Assembly (NCBI RefSeq): GCF_000349325.1
Contig: NC_020504.1
Location: 2,080,053 to 2,144,052 of the forward strand
DNA length: 64,000 nucleotides
Reading direction: 5' to 3'
Source of the DNA: Streptomyces davaonensis JCM 4913
GTDB lineage: Bacteria; Actinomycetota; Actinomycetes; Streptomycetales; Streptomycetaceae
Below the pieces are notes generated by a model. The model was not told where the DNA came from. It did no database searches and saw nothing but the letters and a program-made list of their open reading frames with translations. Shown here in pieces: positions 16,586 to 25,795 of this stretch. Numbering within the stretch: the stretch's first letter is position 1; each line of letters opens with the position of its first letter. The position numbers were made by a program, and so were the translations under genes.

Positions 16586-19500
16586 GTGACCGACACCCAG
16601 ATACCGCCCACCGAGCCCGGCGCGGCGCTGCTGAAGGCGGGCAGGTTCTTCCGGCCCGGCACCCCCGCACCCGATCTGCACAGCATCGAGCTGACCGGCG
16701 GTCGCGAGGCGGACTCCTTCTACCGGGACCGCTGGAGCCACGACAAGGTCGTGAACTCCACGCACGGCGTGAACTGCACCGGCTCCTGTCGCTGGAAGGT
16801 GTACGTCAAGGACGGCATCATCACCTGGGAGACCCAGCAGACGGACTACCCGAGCGTCGGCCCCGACAGCCCCGAGTACGAGCCCCGCGGCTGTCCGCGC
16901 GGCGCCGCCTTCTCCTGGTACACCTACTCCCCCACCCGCGTGCGCTACCCGTACATCCGCGGTGTCCTGCTGGAGATGTACCGGGAGGCGAAGGCCCGGC
17001 TCAAGGACCCCGTCCTCGCCTGGGCCGACCTCCAGAGCGACCCCGAGCGCCGCCGCCGCTACCAGCAGGCCCGCGGCAAGGGCGGACTGGTGCGCGCCAA
17101 CTGGGACGAGGCCGTGGAGCTCGTCGCCGCCGCACACGTCCACACGATCAAGACGTACGGCCCCGACCGCATCGCCGGGTTCTCCCCCATCCCCGCGATG
17201 TCGATGGTGTCGCACGCGGCGGGCGCCCGCTTCCACTCCCTGATCGGCGCCCCGATGCTGTCGTTCTACGACTGGTACGCCGATCTGCCGGTCGCCTCCC
17301 CGCAGGTCTTCGGCGACCAGACCGACGTACCGGAGTCGGGCGACTGGTGGGACGCGGCGTATCTGATGATGTGGGGCTCGAACGTCCCGGTCACCCGCAC
17401 CCCGGACGCGCACTGGATGGCGGAGGCCCGCTACCGGGGCCAGAAGGTCGTCGTGGTGTCGCCGGACTACGCCGACAACACCAAGTTCGCCGACGAGTGG
17501 CTGCACCCGCACCCCGGCACCGACGGTGCCCTGGCCCTGGCGATGGGCCATGTGGTGCTGAAGGAGTTCTTCGTCGACCGCGAGACACCGTTCTTCACCG
17601 ACTACGTACGGAAGTTCACCGACCTGCCCTTCCTGGTGACGCTCACCGAGCGGGACGGCGCCCATGTGCCGGGGAAGTTCCTGCGCGCCTCCGACCTGGG
17701 CCAGGGCGGCGAGGGCGCCGACTGGAAGACGGTCGTCCTGGACGAGGTGACCGGCCGCGCGGTCGTCCCCAAGGGTTCTCTGGGCTTCCGCTGGACCGAG
17801 TCGGGCAAGGGCGACTGGAACCTCGAACTCGGCGACATCCGACCCCAGTTGAGCCTGCACGGCAGCCAGGTCGCGACCGGCGTCGAGGTGCTGCTGCCCC
17901 GCTTCGACAACGGAGAGGGGCAGGGGGATGTCCTGCGCCGCGGCGTCCCCGCCACCCGCCTCGGCGGCGCCGACGGCCCGCTGGTGACAACCGTGTACGA
18001 CCTGCTGCTCGCCCAGTACGCGGTGGCCAGGCCCGGTCTGCCCGGCGACTGGCCCTCCTCCTACGAGGACGCGGACTCGCCCGGCACGCCCGGCTGGCAG
18101 GAGGCGCACACCTCCGTCCCGGCGGCCAAGTGCGTGAAGATCGCCCGGGAGTTCGCGCGGACCGCCGAGCGCTCCAAGGGCCGCTGCATGATCCTGATGG
18201 GCGCGGGCACCAACCACTGGTTCCACTCCGAGACGATCTACCGCGCCTTCCTCGCGCTGCTCCAGCTCACTGGCTGCCAGGGCCGCAACGGCGGCGGCTG
18301 GGCGCACTACGTCGGCCAGGAGAAGTGCCGCCCGGTGACCGGCTGGGCCACTCTCGCGGCCGGGTCCGACTGGTCCCGCCCGCCGCGCCAGATGATCGGC
18401 ACCGCGTACTGGTTCCTCAACACCGACCAGTGGCGCTACGACCGGTTCACCGCCGATGTCCTCGCCTCACCGCTCGGCGAGGGCCGCTTCGAGGGCATGA
18501 CGGGCGCGGACTGCCTGGCCCTGTCGGCGCGTTCGGGGTGGATGCCGTCGTATCCGACCTTCGACCGCAATCCGCTGGAGCTGGGCGAGGCGTTCGGCGA
18601 TCCGGTGGCCAAGGCGGTGGCCGAACTGCGGGCGGGCACGCTGAAGTTCGCCTGCGAGGACCCGGACGCGCCGGAGAACTGGCCGCGCGTGCTGACCCTG
18701 TGGCGGGCGAACCTGCTGGGCTCGTCGGCGAAGGGCGCCGAGTACTTCACCAGGCATCTGCTGGGCACCCAGTCCTCGCTCAGCGCCGCGGAGGCGCGGC
18801 CGGAGGAACGACCCCGCGATGTGACCTGGCGGGAGGAGGCACCCGAGGGCAAGCTCGACCTGCTGCTGTCGCTGGACTTCCGGCAGACCTCCTCCACCCT
18901 GCTGTCGGACGTCGTACTGCCCGCCGCGACCTGGTACGAGAAGCACGACCTGTCCAGCACGGACATGCACCCCTACGTGCACTCCTTCTCCCCGGCCGTC
19001 GACCCGCCGTGGCAGGCGCGCACCGACTTCGACACCTTCAAGGCGCTGGCCGAGAAGCTCAGCGAACTGTCCGAGGGCCATCTCGGGGTGCGCAAGGACC
19101 TGGTGGCCGCGCCGCTCCAGCACGACACCCCCGCCGAGACCGCCCAGCCGGGCGGAGTGGTGCGGGACTGGAAGCGCGGCGAGTGCGATCCCGTGCCCGG
19201 CAAGACCATGCCGAACCTGGTGGTCGTGGAGCGCGACTACACGAAGATCGGGGCGAAGTTCGGCTCGCTCGGCCCGCTGGTCGAGCAACTGGGCCTGCCC
19301 GCAAAGGGAATCGCACTGAGGCCGGACGAGGAGGTCGAGCACCTCCGGCACCTCAACGGCGTCGGCTTCGACGGCCGCCCCGCCCTCGACACGGCGGTAA
19401 AGGCGGCGAACACCATCCTCGCCCTGTCCGGCACCACCAACGGCCGCCTGGCGACCCAGGGTTTCCACACCCTGGAGGCCCGCACCGGGCAGGAGATGGC

Positions 19501-20254
19501 CCACCTGGCCGCCGAGCACGAGGGCAAGCGTGTCACGTACGCCGACACCCAGGCCGCTCCGGTGCCGGTGATCACCTCGCCGGAGTGGTCGGGCAGCGAG
19601 TCCGGCGGGCGCCGCTACACGGCGTTCACGCTCAACACCGAGCACCTCAAGCCCTGGCACACCCTCACCGGGCGCCAGCACTTCTTCCTGGACCACGACT
19701 GGATCCACGAACTGGGCGAGGCACTGCCGGTGTACCGGCCGCCGCTGGACATGAACAAGCTGTTCGGCGAACCCCGCATCGGCCCGGACGGCAGCCGGGA
19801 AGTGACGGTCCGTTATCTCACCCCGCACAACAAGTGGTCCATCCACTCCGAGTACCAGGACAACCTGTTCATGCTGGCGCTCTCCCGCGGCGGCCAGAAC
19901 ATCTGGATGTCCCCGCAGGACGCCGACGCGATCGGCGTCGCCGACAACGACTGGATCGAGGCGGTCAACCGCAACGGCGTGGTCGTGGCCCGTGCGGTCG
20001 TCTCGCACCGGATGCCGGCCGGCACGGTCTACATGCACCACGCGCAGGAGCGCACGGTGAACGTGCCGAAGACGGAGACGACCGGCCTGCGCGGCGGCAT
20101 CCACAACTCCCTCACCCGTCTGATCCTCAAACCGTCCCATCTCATCGGCGGCTACGCCCAGTTGTCCTGGGCGTTCAACTACCTGGGCCCGACGGGCAAC
20201 CAGCGCGACGAGATCACGGTGATCCGCCGCCGCGGCCAGGAGGTCGAGTACTGA
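16586..20254 (+). CDS. narG: Respiratory nitrate reductase alpha subunit
   Basis: Catalytic Mo-bisMGD subunit of 1222 residues that reduces nitrate to nitrite at the inner face of the membrane using quinol electrons. The N-terminal FS0 cluster ligands are His60, Cys64, Cys68 and Cys103 (S-T-H-G-V-N-C-T-G-S-C-R-W). The molybdenum ligand Asp of NarG is at Asp229 (F-Y-D-W-Y-A-D-L-P). There is no twin-arginine signal, as expected for the cytoplasmic type. GTG at 16586 has AGGGAG close before it. Its stop overlaps the narH ATG, so the operon is translationally coupled. Streptomyces use such enzymes for survival without oxygen, in a paralogue-specific way in spores or mycelium. Confidence 0.97.
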   Translation: MTDTQIPPTEPGAALLKAGRFFRPGTPAPDLHSIELTGGREADSFYRDRWSHDKVVNSTHGVNCTGSCRWKVYVKDGIITWETQQTDYPSVGPDSPEYEPRGCPRGAAFSWYTYSPTRVRYPYIRGVLLEMYREAKARLKDPVLAWADLQSDPERRRRYQQARGKGGLVRANWDEAVELVAAAHVHTIKTYGPDRIAGFSPIPAMSMVSHAAGARFHSLIGAPMLSFYDWYADLPVASPQVFGDQTDVPESGDWWDAAYLMMWGSNVPVTRTPDAHWMAEARYRGQKVVVVSPDYADNTKFADEWLHPHPGTDGALALAMGHVVLKEFFVDRETPFFTDYVRKFTDLPFLVTLTERDGAHVPGKFLRASDLGQGGEGADWKTVVLDEVTGRAVVPKGSLGFRWTESGKGDWNLELGDIRPQLSLHGSQVATGVEVLLPRFDNGEGQGDVLRRGVPATRLGGADGPLVTTVYDLLLAQYAVARPGLPGDWPSSYEDADSPGTPGWQEAHTSVPAAKCVKIAREFARTAERSKGRCMILMGAGTNHWFHSETIYRAFLALLQLTGCQGRNGGGWAHYVGQEKCRPVTGWATLAAGSDWSRPPRQMIGTAYWFLNTDQWRYDRFTADVLASPLGEGRFEGMTGADCLALSARSGWMPSYPTFDRNPLELGEAFGDPVAKAVAELRAGTLKFACEDPDAPENWPRVLTLWRANLLGSSAKGAEYFTRHLLGTQSSLSAAEARPEERPRDVTWREEAPEGKLDLLLSLDFRQTSSTLLSDVVLPAATWYEKHDLSSTDMHPYVHSFSPAVDPPWQARTDFDTFKALAEKLSELSEGHLGVRKDLVAAPLQHDTPAETAQPGGVVRDWKRGECDPVPGKTMPNLVVVERDYTKIGAKFGSLGPLVEQLGLPAKGIALRPDEEVEHLRHLNGVGFDGRPALDTAVKAANTILALSGTTNGRLATQGFHTLEARTGQEMAHLAAEHEGKRVTYADTQAAPVPVITSPEWSGSESGGRRYTAFTLNTEHLKPWHTLTGRQHFFLDHDWIHELGEALPVYRPPLDMNKLFGEPRIGPDGSREVTVRYLTPHNKWSIHSEYQDNLFMLALSRGGQNIWMSPQDADAIGVADNDWIEAVNRNGVVVARAVVSHRMPAGTVYMHHAQERTVNVPKTETTGLRGGIHNSLTRLILKPSHLIGGYAQLSWAFNYLGPTGNQRDEITVIRRRGQEVEY

Positions 20255-21852
20255 TGCGTCCGATGGCCCAGATCGCCATGGTGATGAACCTCGACAAGTG
20301 CATCGGCTGCCACACCTGCTCGGTCACCTGCAAGCAGGCGTGGACCAACCGGCGGGGCATGGAGTACGTCTGGTTCAACAACGTCGAGACCCGGCCCGGC
20401 CAGGGCTATCCGCGCCGCTACGAGGACCAGGAGCGCTGGCGCGGCGGCTGGGAGCTGAACAAGCGGGGCGCGCTGAAGCTCAAGGCGGGCGGGCGGCTGC
20501 GCAAGCTCGCCGGGATCTTCTCCAACCCCGAGCTCCCCGAGATCAAGGACTACTACGAGCCCTGGACGTACGACTACAAGAACCTCACCGACGCCCCGCT
20601 CGGCGACGACTATCCGGTCGCCCGGCCCCTCTCGCAGCTCGACGGCAAGCCGACGAAGGTCGAGTGGTCCTCCAACTGGGACGACAGCCTCGCGGGCGCC
20701 CCGGCCTACGGCGACCTCGACCCCATGGTGGAGCGAACCCGGCAACAGGCCTCGGACAAGGTGCGGTTCGAGTACGAGCAGACCTTCATGTTCTATCTGC
20801 CGCGCATCTGCGAGCACTGCCTCAACCCGTCCTGTGTGGCCTCCTGTCCGTCCGGCGCGATGTACAAGCGGGCCGAGGACGGCATCGTCCTGGTCGATCA
20901 GGACGGCTGCCGCGGCTGGCGGATGTGCGTGACCGGCTGCCCGTACAAGAAGGTGTACTTCAACCACCGCACCGGCAAGGCGGAGAAGTGCACCCTGTGC
21001 TACCCGCGCATCGAGGTCGGACTGCCGACGGTCTGCTCGGAGACCTGCGTGGGGCGGCTGCGCTATCTCGGGGTCGTCCTCTACGACGCCGACAAGGTGA
21101 CGGCCGCCGCGTCCGTGAAGGACGAGAAGGCGCTGTACGAGGCCCAGTTGGGCGTCTTCCTCGACCCCGAGGACGAGGAGGTGCGGCGGGCGGCGGAGAG
21201 CGCCGGGATCCCGTACGACTGGCTGGAGGCGGCCCGCCGCTCCCCCGTGCACGCGCTGATCAGCAAGTACCGGGTGGCGCTGCCGCTGCATCCGGAGTAC
21301 CGCACGATGCCGATGGTCTGGTACATCCCGCCGCTGTCGCCGGTGGTGGACGCGCTGTCGGAGTCCGGGCACGACGGCGAGGACGCGGGGAACCTGTTCG
21401 GCGCGATCGACACCCTGCGCATCCCGCTGGAGTATCTGGCGGAGGTCTTCACCGCGGGTGACGTAGGGCCGGTGCGGGCCTCGTTGGAGAAGCTCGCCGC
21501 GATGCGCTCCCACATGCGCGCCCTCAACCTCGGTGAGGAGCCGGATCCCGCGCTCCCGGCCGCCGTGGGCATGGAGCCCGGCGAGATCGAGGCCATGTAC
21601 CGGCTGCTGGCCATCGCCAAGTACGACGACCGGTATGTGATCCCGACGGCCGCCATGGGCGACGCGCGCCGACTGGAGGAGTCCGCGCTGCCGGAGGGAT
21701 GCAGCCTGGACTACGAGGGCGGGCCCGGTATGGGCGGCGACGGGCCGTTCGGCCAGGACTCGGCAGGGCGCAAGCTGCTGCCGGTGGTGTCCGTGGAGAA
21801 CTTCCACGTGCTGCGCAAGCGGCAGACCTCGGACGACACGGAGGAGACCTGA
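20254..21852 (+). CDS. narH: Respiratory nitrate reductase beta subunit
   Basis: Iron-sulfur electron-transfer subunit of 532 residues linking NarI haems to NarG. Four cluster motifs are present: C-I-G-C-H-T-C-S-V-T-C near residue 16, C-E-H-C-L-N-P-S-C near 190, C-R-G-W-R-M-C with the Trp that marks the [3Fe-4S] site, and C-T-L-C-Y-P-R. ATG at 20254 overlaps the narG stop (ATGA); ATG at 20263 is a possible second start. Its stop overlaps the narJ ATG in turn. Confidence 0.97.
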   Translation: MRPMAQIAMVMNLDKCIGCHTCSVTCKQAWTNRRGMEYVWFNNVETRPGQGYPRRYEDQERWRGGWELNKRGALKLKAGGRLRKLAGIFSNPELPEIKDYYEPWTYDYKNLTDAPLGDDYPVARPLSQLDGKPTKVEWSSNWDDSLAGAPAYGDLDPMVERTRQQASDKVRFEYEQTFMFYLPRICEHCLNPSCVASCPSGAMYKRAEDGIVLVDQDGCRGWRMCVTGCPYKKVYFNHRTGKAEKCTLCYPRIEVGLPTVCSETCVGRLRYLGVVLYDADKVTAAASVKDEKALYEAQLGVFLDPEDEEVRRAAESAGIPYDWLEAARRSPVHALISKYRVALPLHPEYRTMPMVWYIPPLSPVVDALSESGHDGEDAGNLFGAIDTLRIPLEYLAEVFTAGDVGPVRASLEKLAAMRSHMRALNLGEEPDPALPAAVGMEPGEIEAMYRLLAIAKYDDRYVIPTAAMGDARRLEESALPEGCSLDYEGGPGMGGDGPFGQDSAGRKLLPVVSVENFHVLRKRQTSDDTEET

Positions 21853-22346
21853 TGCCCTCGGACGCGGTGTTCTACCAGGCGGCCGCGCTCTGCCTGACCT
21901 ACCCCGACGACGACTTCCGCGCCCGGCTCCCGCTGCTGCGCGAAGCCGCCCCGCAGCTACGGGAGTTCACCGACCACGCGGCGGTGACGGACGCCCAGGA
22001 GCTGGCCGCGCACTATGTGCGGGTCTTCGACTTCAGGAACCGGCACAGCCTGTACCTGAGCTGGTGGCGGGACGGCGACACCCGGCGGCGCGGCATGTCG
22101 CTGGTCCGCTTCAAGGAGGTCTACCGCGAGCACGGCCTGGAGTTCAGCGGCGAGGAGCTGCCCGACTTCCTGCCCGCGGTGCTGGAGTTCGCGGCCCGCA
22201 CCGGCAACACCGACCTGCTCACCGAGCACCGTGACGGCCTGGAGCAACTCCGCACCAGGCTCACCGACTTCGGCACGCCGTACGCCTCCGTCCTGGACGC
22301 CGTGTGCGCCACGCTGCCGACCGCATGCACCGGGGTGCGCCGATGA
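21852..22346 (+). CDS. narJ: Nitrate reductase maturation chaperone
   Basis: A 164-residue cytosolic chaperone of the NarJ/TorD family needed for cofactor insertion into NarG and membrane assembly; it is not part of the final enzyme. It is short for the family (E. coli NarJ is about 236 residues) but typical of actinobacteria, with F-Y-Q-A-A-A-L-C-L-T-Y-P-D, H-Y-V-R-V-F-D and L-P-D-F-L-P-A-V-L-E-F. It overlaps narH upstream and narI downstream by 1 and 4 bases. Confidence 0.94.
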   Translation: MPSDAVFYQAAALCLTYPDDDFRARLPLLREAAPQLREFTDHAAVTDAQELAAHYVRVFDFRNRHSLYLSWWRDGDTRRRGMSLVRFKEVYREHGLEFSGEELPDFLPAVLEFAARTGNTDLLTEHRDGLEQLRTRLTDFGTPYASVLDAVCATLPTACTGVRR

Positions 22347-23065
22347 CCACACTCCTCTGGGGCGTCCTGCCGTACGTCGCCTTCGCCCTGCTCGTCGCCG
22401 GACTGATCTGGCGCTACCGCTACGACAAGTACGGCTGGACCACCCGCTCCTCACAGGTGTACGAGTCGAAGCTGCTGAACATCGCCTCGCCCGCCTTCCA
22501 TTACGGGATCCTGTTCGTGCTGGTCGGCCATGTCGTCGGCCTGTTCATCCCGGAGTCCTGGACGGACTCCGTCGGCGTCAGCGAGCACACCTACCACCTG
22601 TTCTCCCTGTACGGCGGAACCGCCGCCGGGATCCTCACGGTCGTCGGGATCGCGCTGCTGGTGTACCGCCGCCGGACCCGGGCGCCGGTGTTCCGGGCGA
22701 CGACGGCCAACGACAAGCTGATGTACCTGGTGCTGGTCGGGGCGATCGTGATGGGCATGGTCGCCAAGCTGAGCCACGCCTCGGGCGACGGCTACAACTA
22801 CCGCCACTCCATCGCCCCGTGGGCCCGCAGCCTGTTCACGCTGAGCCCCGACATCGACCGTATGGAAGGCGTCCCGGTGCTGTACCAGGTGCACGCGGTG
22901 ATCGGCATGGCGCTCATCGCGCTGGTGCCGTACACCCGGCTGGTGCACATGTTCAGCGCGCCGGTGCAGTATCTGTTCCGGCCGTACGTGGTGTACCGCA
23001 CCCGGGACCCGGAGCAGCTCGGTCCGCGCCCGGAGCGGCGGGGCTGGGAGCGGGCCGGGTCCTAG
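22343..23065 (+). CDS. narI: Respiratory nitrate reductase gamma subunit (cytochrome b)
   Basis: Membrane dihaem b subunit of 240 residues that oxidises quinol and passes electrons to NarH. It has five predicted helices. The four axial haem histidines of NarI align with His53 (A-F-H-Y-G), His63 (V-G-H-V-V-G), His184 (Y-Q-V-H-A) and His202 (L-V-H-M-F). ATG at 22343 overlaps the narJ end. It ends 15 bases from the convergent dnaK gene, with no clear terminator in between. Confidence 0.96.
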   Translation: MTTLLWGVLPYVAFALLVAGLIWRYRYDKYGWTTRSSQVYESKLLNIASPAFHYGILFVLVGHVVGLFIPESWTDSVGVSEHTYHLFSLYGGTAAGILTVVGIALLVYRRRTRAPVFRATTANDKLMYLVLVGAIVMGMVAKLSHASGDGYNYRHSIAPWARSLFTLSPDIDRMEGVPVLYQVHAVIGMALIALVPYTRLVHMFSAPVQYLFRPYVVYRTRDPEQLGPRPERRGWERAGS

Positions 23066-23080
23066 GGTCTTCCTCGCAAC

Positions 23081-24934
23081 CTAGGCGGCGCCGCCCTTGG
23101 CGTCCTTCTCGTCGTCGACGATCTCCGCGTCGACCACGCCGTCCTCCTCCGGGGGCGCGGTGTGCTGTTCCGTGGGCTCCGTGCGGGCCTGGGCGTACAT
23201 CGCCTGGCCCATCTTCTGGCTGACGGTGGCGAGTTTCTCCACGCCGGTGCGCAACTCGCCGGTCTCGGCGCCGCGTTCCAGGAGCTGCTTGACCTCGGTG
23301 ATGGCGGACTCCACCTCGGACTTGGCCTCCGGGGGGACCTTGTCCTCGTTGTCGCGCAGGAACTTCTCCGTCTGGTAGACGAGTTGCTCGGCCTGGTTGC
23401 GGGTCTCGGCGGCCTCGCGGTGCTTGCGGTCCTCCTCCGCGTACTGCTCGGCGTCCCGCATCATGCGGTCGATGTCGTCCTTGGGCAGCGCCGAGCCGCC
23501 GGTGACGGTCATCTTCTGTTCCCGGCCGGTGGCCAGGTCCTTGGCGGAGACGTGCATGATCCCGTTGGCGTCGATGTCGAAGCCGACCTCGATCTGCGGC
23601 ACCCCGCGGGGCGCGGGCGGCAGGCCCGTCAGATCGAAGACGCCCAGCTTCTTGTTGTACGCGGCGATCTCGCGTTCGCCCTGGTAGACCTGGATGCCGA
23701 CCGAGGGCTGGTTGTCGGTGGCGGTGGTGAAGATCTCCGAACGCCGGGTCGGGATCGTGGTGTTGCGCTCGATCAGCTTGGTCATGATGCCGCCCTTGGT
23801 CTCGATGCCCAGGGACAGCGGGGTGACGTCGAGGAGCAGGACGTCCTTGACGTCGCCGCGGATGACGCCCGCCTGGAGCGCGGCGCCGACGGCCACCACC
23901 TCGTCGGGGTTGACGCCCTTGTGCGGGTCCTTGCCGGTCAGTTCCTTCACCAGGTCCGTCACGGCCGGCATCCGGGTCGAGCCGCCGACGAGGATCACGT
24001 GGTCGACCGCGGCGAGCTTGATCCCGGCATCCTTGACCGCCTGGTGGAAGGGTGTCCTGCACCGGTCGAGGAGATCGGCGGTGAGCTCCTGGAACTGGGC
24101 GCGGGTCATCTTCTCGTCGAGGTGCAGCGGGCCCTCGGCGGAGGCGGTGATGTAGGGCAGGTTGATCGTCGTCTCGGAGGAGCTGGACAGCTCGATCTTG
24201 GCCTTCTCGGCGCCCTCGCGCAGCCGCTGGACGGCCATCTTGTCGTTGCCGAGGTCGATGCCGTACTGCCCTTTGAACTTCTTCACCAGATACTCGACGA
24301 CCCGCTGGTCCCAGTCGTCGCCGCCGAGGTGGGTGTCGCCGTTGGTGGCCTTGACCTCGATGACTCCGTCGCCGATCTCCAGCAGGGAGACGTCGAAGGT
24401 GCCGCCGCCCAGGTCGAAGACGAGGACGGTCTGCTCCTCGCCCCGGTCCAGGCCGTAGGCGAGGGCGGCGGCGGTGGGCTCGTTGATGATCCGCAGCACC
24501 TTCAGGCCCGCGATCTCCCCGGCCTCCTTGGTCGCCTGCCGCTGGGCGTCGTCGAAGTAGGCGGGGACGGTGATCACGGCGTCCGTGACGTCCTCGCCGA
24601 GATAGGACTCGGCGTCCCGCTTCAGCTTCTGGAGCACCCGGGCCGACAGCTCCTGGGCGCGATAGCGCGTGCCGTCGACGGAGCCCTCCTGCGGGAAGCG
24701 CCAGCCGCCGTCGCCCATGTGGCGCTTGACCGAGCGGGCGGTGCGGTCGACGTTGGTCACCGCCTGCCGCTTGGCCACCTCACCGACCAGCACCTCGCCG
24801 TTCTTGGCGAAGGCCACGACCGAGGGGGTGGTCCTCGCCCCCTCCGCGTTGGCGACGACTGTGGCCTCGCCGCCCTCCAGCACGGCCACCACGGAGTTCG
24901 TGGTCCCGAGATCGATACCGACCGCACGTCCCAT
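23081..24934 (-). CDS. dnaK: Hsp70 chaperone, orphan dnaK paralogue
   Basis: ATP-dependent protein chaperone of 617 residues. It has the ATPase signatures G-I-D-L-G-T-T-N-S (6-14) and [11 protein letters not shown], the [12 protein letters not shown] loop, a substrate-binding domain from about residue 385, and a charged tail containing V-D-A-E-I-V-D-D-E. No grpE, dnaJ or hspR lies nearby, so it is probably a second dnaK outside the main heat-shock operon. ATG at 24934 follows GGAAGGGG. The HAIR-like element about 50-70 bases upstream suggests HspR control. Confidence 0.95.
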   Translation of the reverse strand: MGRAVGIDLGTTNSVVAVLEGGEATVVANAEGARTTPSVVAFAKNGEVLVGEVAKRQAVTNVDRTARSVKRHMGDGGWRFPQEGSVDGTRYRAQELSARVLQKLKRDAESYLGEDVTDAVITVPAYFDDAQRQATKEAGEIAGLKVLRIINEPTAAALAYGLDRGEEQTVLVFDLGGGTFDVSLLEIGDGVIEVKATNGDTHLGGDDWDQRVVEYLVKKFKGQYGIDLGNDKMAVQRLREGAEKAKIELSSSSETTINLPYITASAEGPLHLDEKMTRAQFQELTADLLDRCRTPFHQAVKDAGIKLAAVDHVILVGGSTRMPAVTDLVKELTGKDPHKGVNPDEVVAVGAALQAGVIRGDVKDVLLLDVTPLSLGIETKGGIMTKLIERNTTIPTRRSEIFTTATDNQPSVGIQVYQGEREIAAYNKKLGVFDLTGLPPAPRGVPQIEVGFDIDANGIMHVSAKDLATGREQKMTVTGGSALPKDDIDRMMRDAEQYAEEDRKHREAAETRNQAEQLVYQTEKFLRDNEDKVPPEAKSEVESAITEVKQLLERGAETGELRTGVEKLATVSQKMGQAMYAQARTEPTEQHTAPPEEDGVVDAEIVDDEKDAKGGAA

Positions 24935-24979
24935 CGCTGTCCCCTTCCGCCAGGGCGCTTCCAGAACTCCAGCACAAAA

Positions 24980-25016
24980 CTTGAGTGGGCTCTTGTCAAT
25001 GGTGCGCTCTTGTCAA
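24980..25016 (-). promoter_or_regulatory. HAIR-like HspR site and tandem TTGACA elements before dnaK
   Basis: CTTGAGT (24980-24986), 7 bases, TGTCAAT (24994-25000) matches the 7-7-7 layout of the HspR HAIR consensus CTTGAGT-N7-ACTCAAG with one perfect and one degraded arm. A 15-base near-repeat (GTGGGCTCTTGTCAA and GTGCGCTCTTGTCAA, period 17) gives two minus-strand TTGACA hexamers, either of which could be the -35. Confidence 0.6.
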
Positions 25017-25040
25017 GGGTGCGGGTTCCCCGGCGCAGGC

Positions 25041-25790
25041 TCAGTGAAGCGAGCGCTCGGGCTCCCTCGGCTCGCCGCGCAGGGCCACCGCCCGCCGGGG
25101 CCGGTCCGTGATCAGCACGTCCACCCTCGGATGGTTCAGGAACGTCTGCATCAGGGTGTCGTCGTTGACCGTCCATACCATGCTGAACAGGCCGTGCCGG
25201 GTCGCCTCCCGCAGCACACTCGCCCGCGCGAGCTGCTGGTGCACCGCGACCCCGGTGGCCCCGCAGGCGCGCACCCGCCGCATCGGCAGCAGCTCGCTGA
25301 GCCGGGTGCCGGGCAGCCGGGCCCAGCCCACCTCCTTGCGGTCCCGCCCCAGCGACAGGGCCGTGCGCACCCCGGGGTACGCCGCGGAGATCGCGGCGAC
25401 GGACCGGTCCTCCAGGGTGGTGGCGACGAAGCCGTCCGTGCCGAGCAGGGCGACGGCCCGGTCGATCACCTCATCCTCGTAGCCGACCTCCTTCAGGTCC
25501 AGGTGGCCGATGAGCTTCCCGGCGATCAGCGCCATGACCTCGTCGACCACCGGCACCGCGTATCCGGCCCGCTCGTTCAGCTCGGTGTGGCCGATCGTCG
25601 ACAGCAGCGGCCCGGTGTGGTCGACGCGGGCGTCGTGGTAGACGACGAGGACCCCGTCGGCGGTGCGCCGGATGTCGAACTCCACGTACTCGGCGCCGCT
25701 GAGCAGCGCGTCCTCGTACGCCTCCCAGGTGGCGGCACCGGCGCGTTCGGAGCCGCCGCGGTGGGCGGAGACGGCGGGTCGTCGCGGCAT
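25041..25790 (-). CDS. Glycerophosphodiester phosphodiesterase
   Basis: A 249-residue GDPD-family enzyme hydrolysing glycerophosphodiesters to glycerol-3-phosphate and an alcohol. The family marks are S-A-H-R-G-G (catalytic His), E-F-D-I-R-R-T-A-D-G-V-L-V-V-Y-H-D (metal ligands and second His), and the C-terminal V-W-T-V-N-D. No signal peptide is seen, so it is cytosolic. I chose ATG at 25790, since GGGAG lies upstream within the end of the previous gene; TTG at 25799 is unlikely. It begins 5 bases after the CorA-like gene's stop, so both form one operon. Confidence 0.9.
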   Translation of the reverse strand: MPRRPAVSAHRGGSERAGAATWEAYEDALLSGAEYVEFDIRRTADGVLVVYHDARVDHTGPLLSTIGHTELNERAGYAVPVVDEVMALIAGKLIGHLDLKEVGYEDEVIDRAVALLGTDGFVATTLEDRSVAAISAAYPGVRTALSLGRDRKEVGWARLPGTRLSELLPMRRVRACGATGVAVHQQLARASVLREATRHGLFSMVWTVNDDTLMQTFLNHPRVDVLITDRPRRAVALRGEPREPERSLH

Positions 25791-25795
25791 GGTGG

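Noticed and set aside
16522..21852. A 1776-codon open frame that seems to join narG to narH
   Set aside because: Its first two thirds are a wrong frame of narG; only the last part is narH. The ATGA overlap and narG's own stop show two separate genes.
23162..25111. Open frame of about 650 codons on the plus strand opposite dnaK
   Set aside because: Antisense of dnaK with typical Val/Asp/Gly-rich shadow composition and no recognisable family; antisense of dnaK is a well-known source of false genes.
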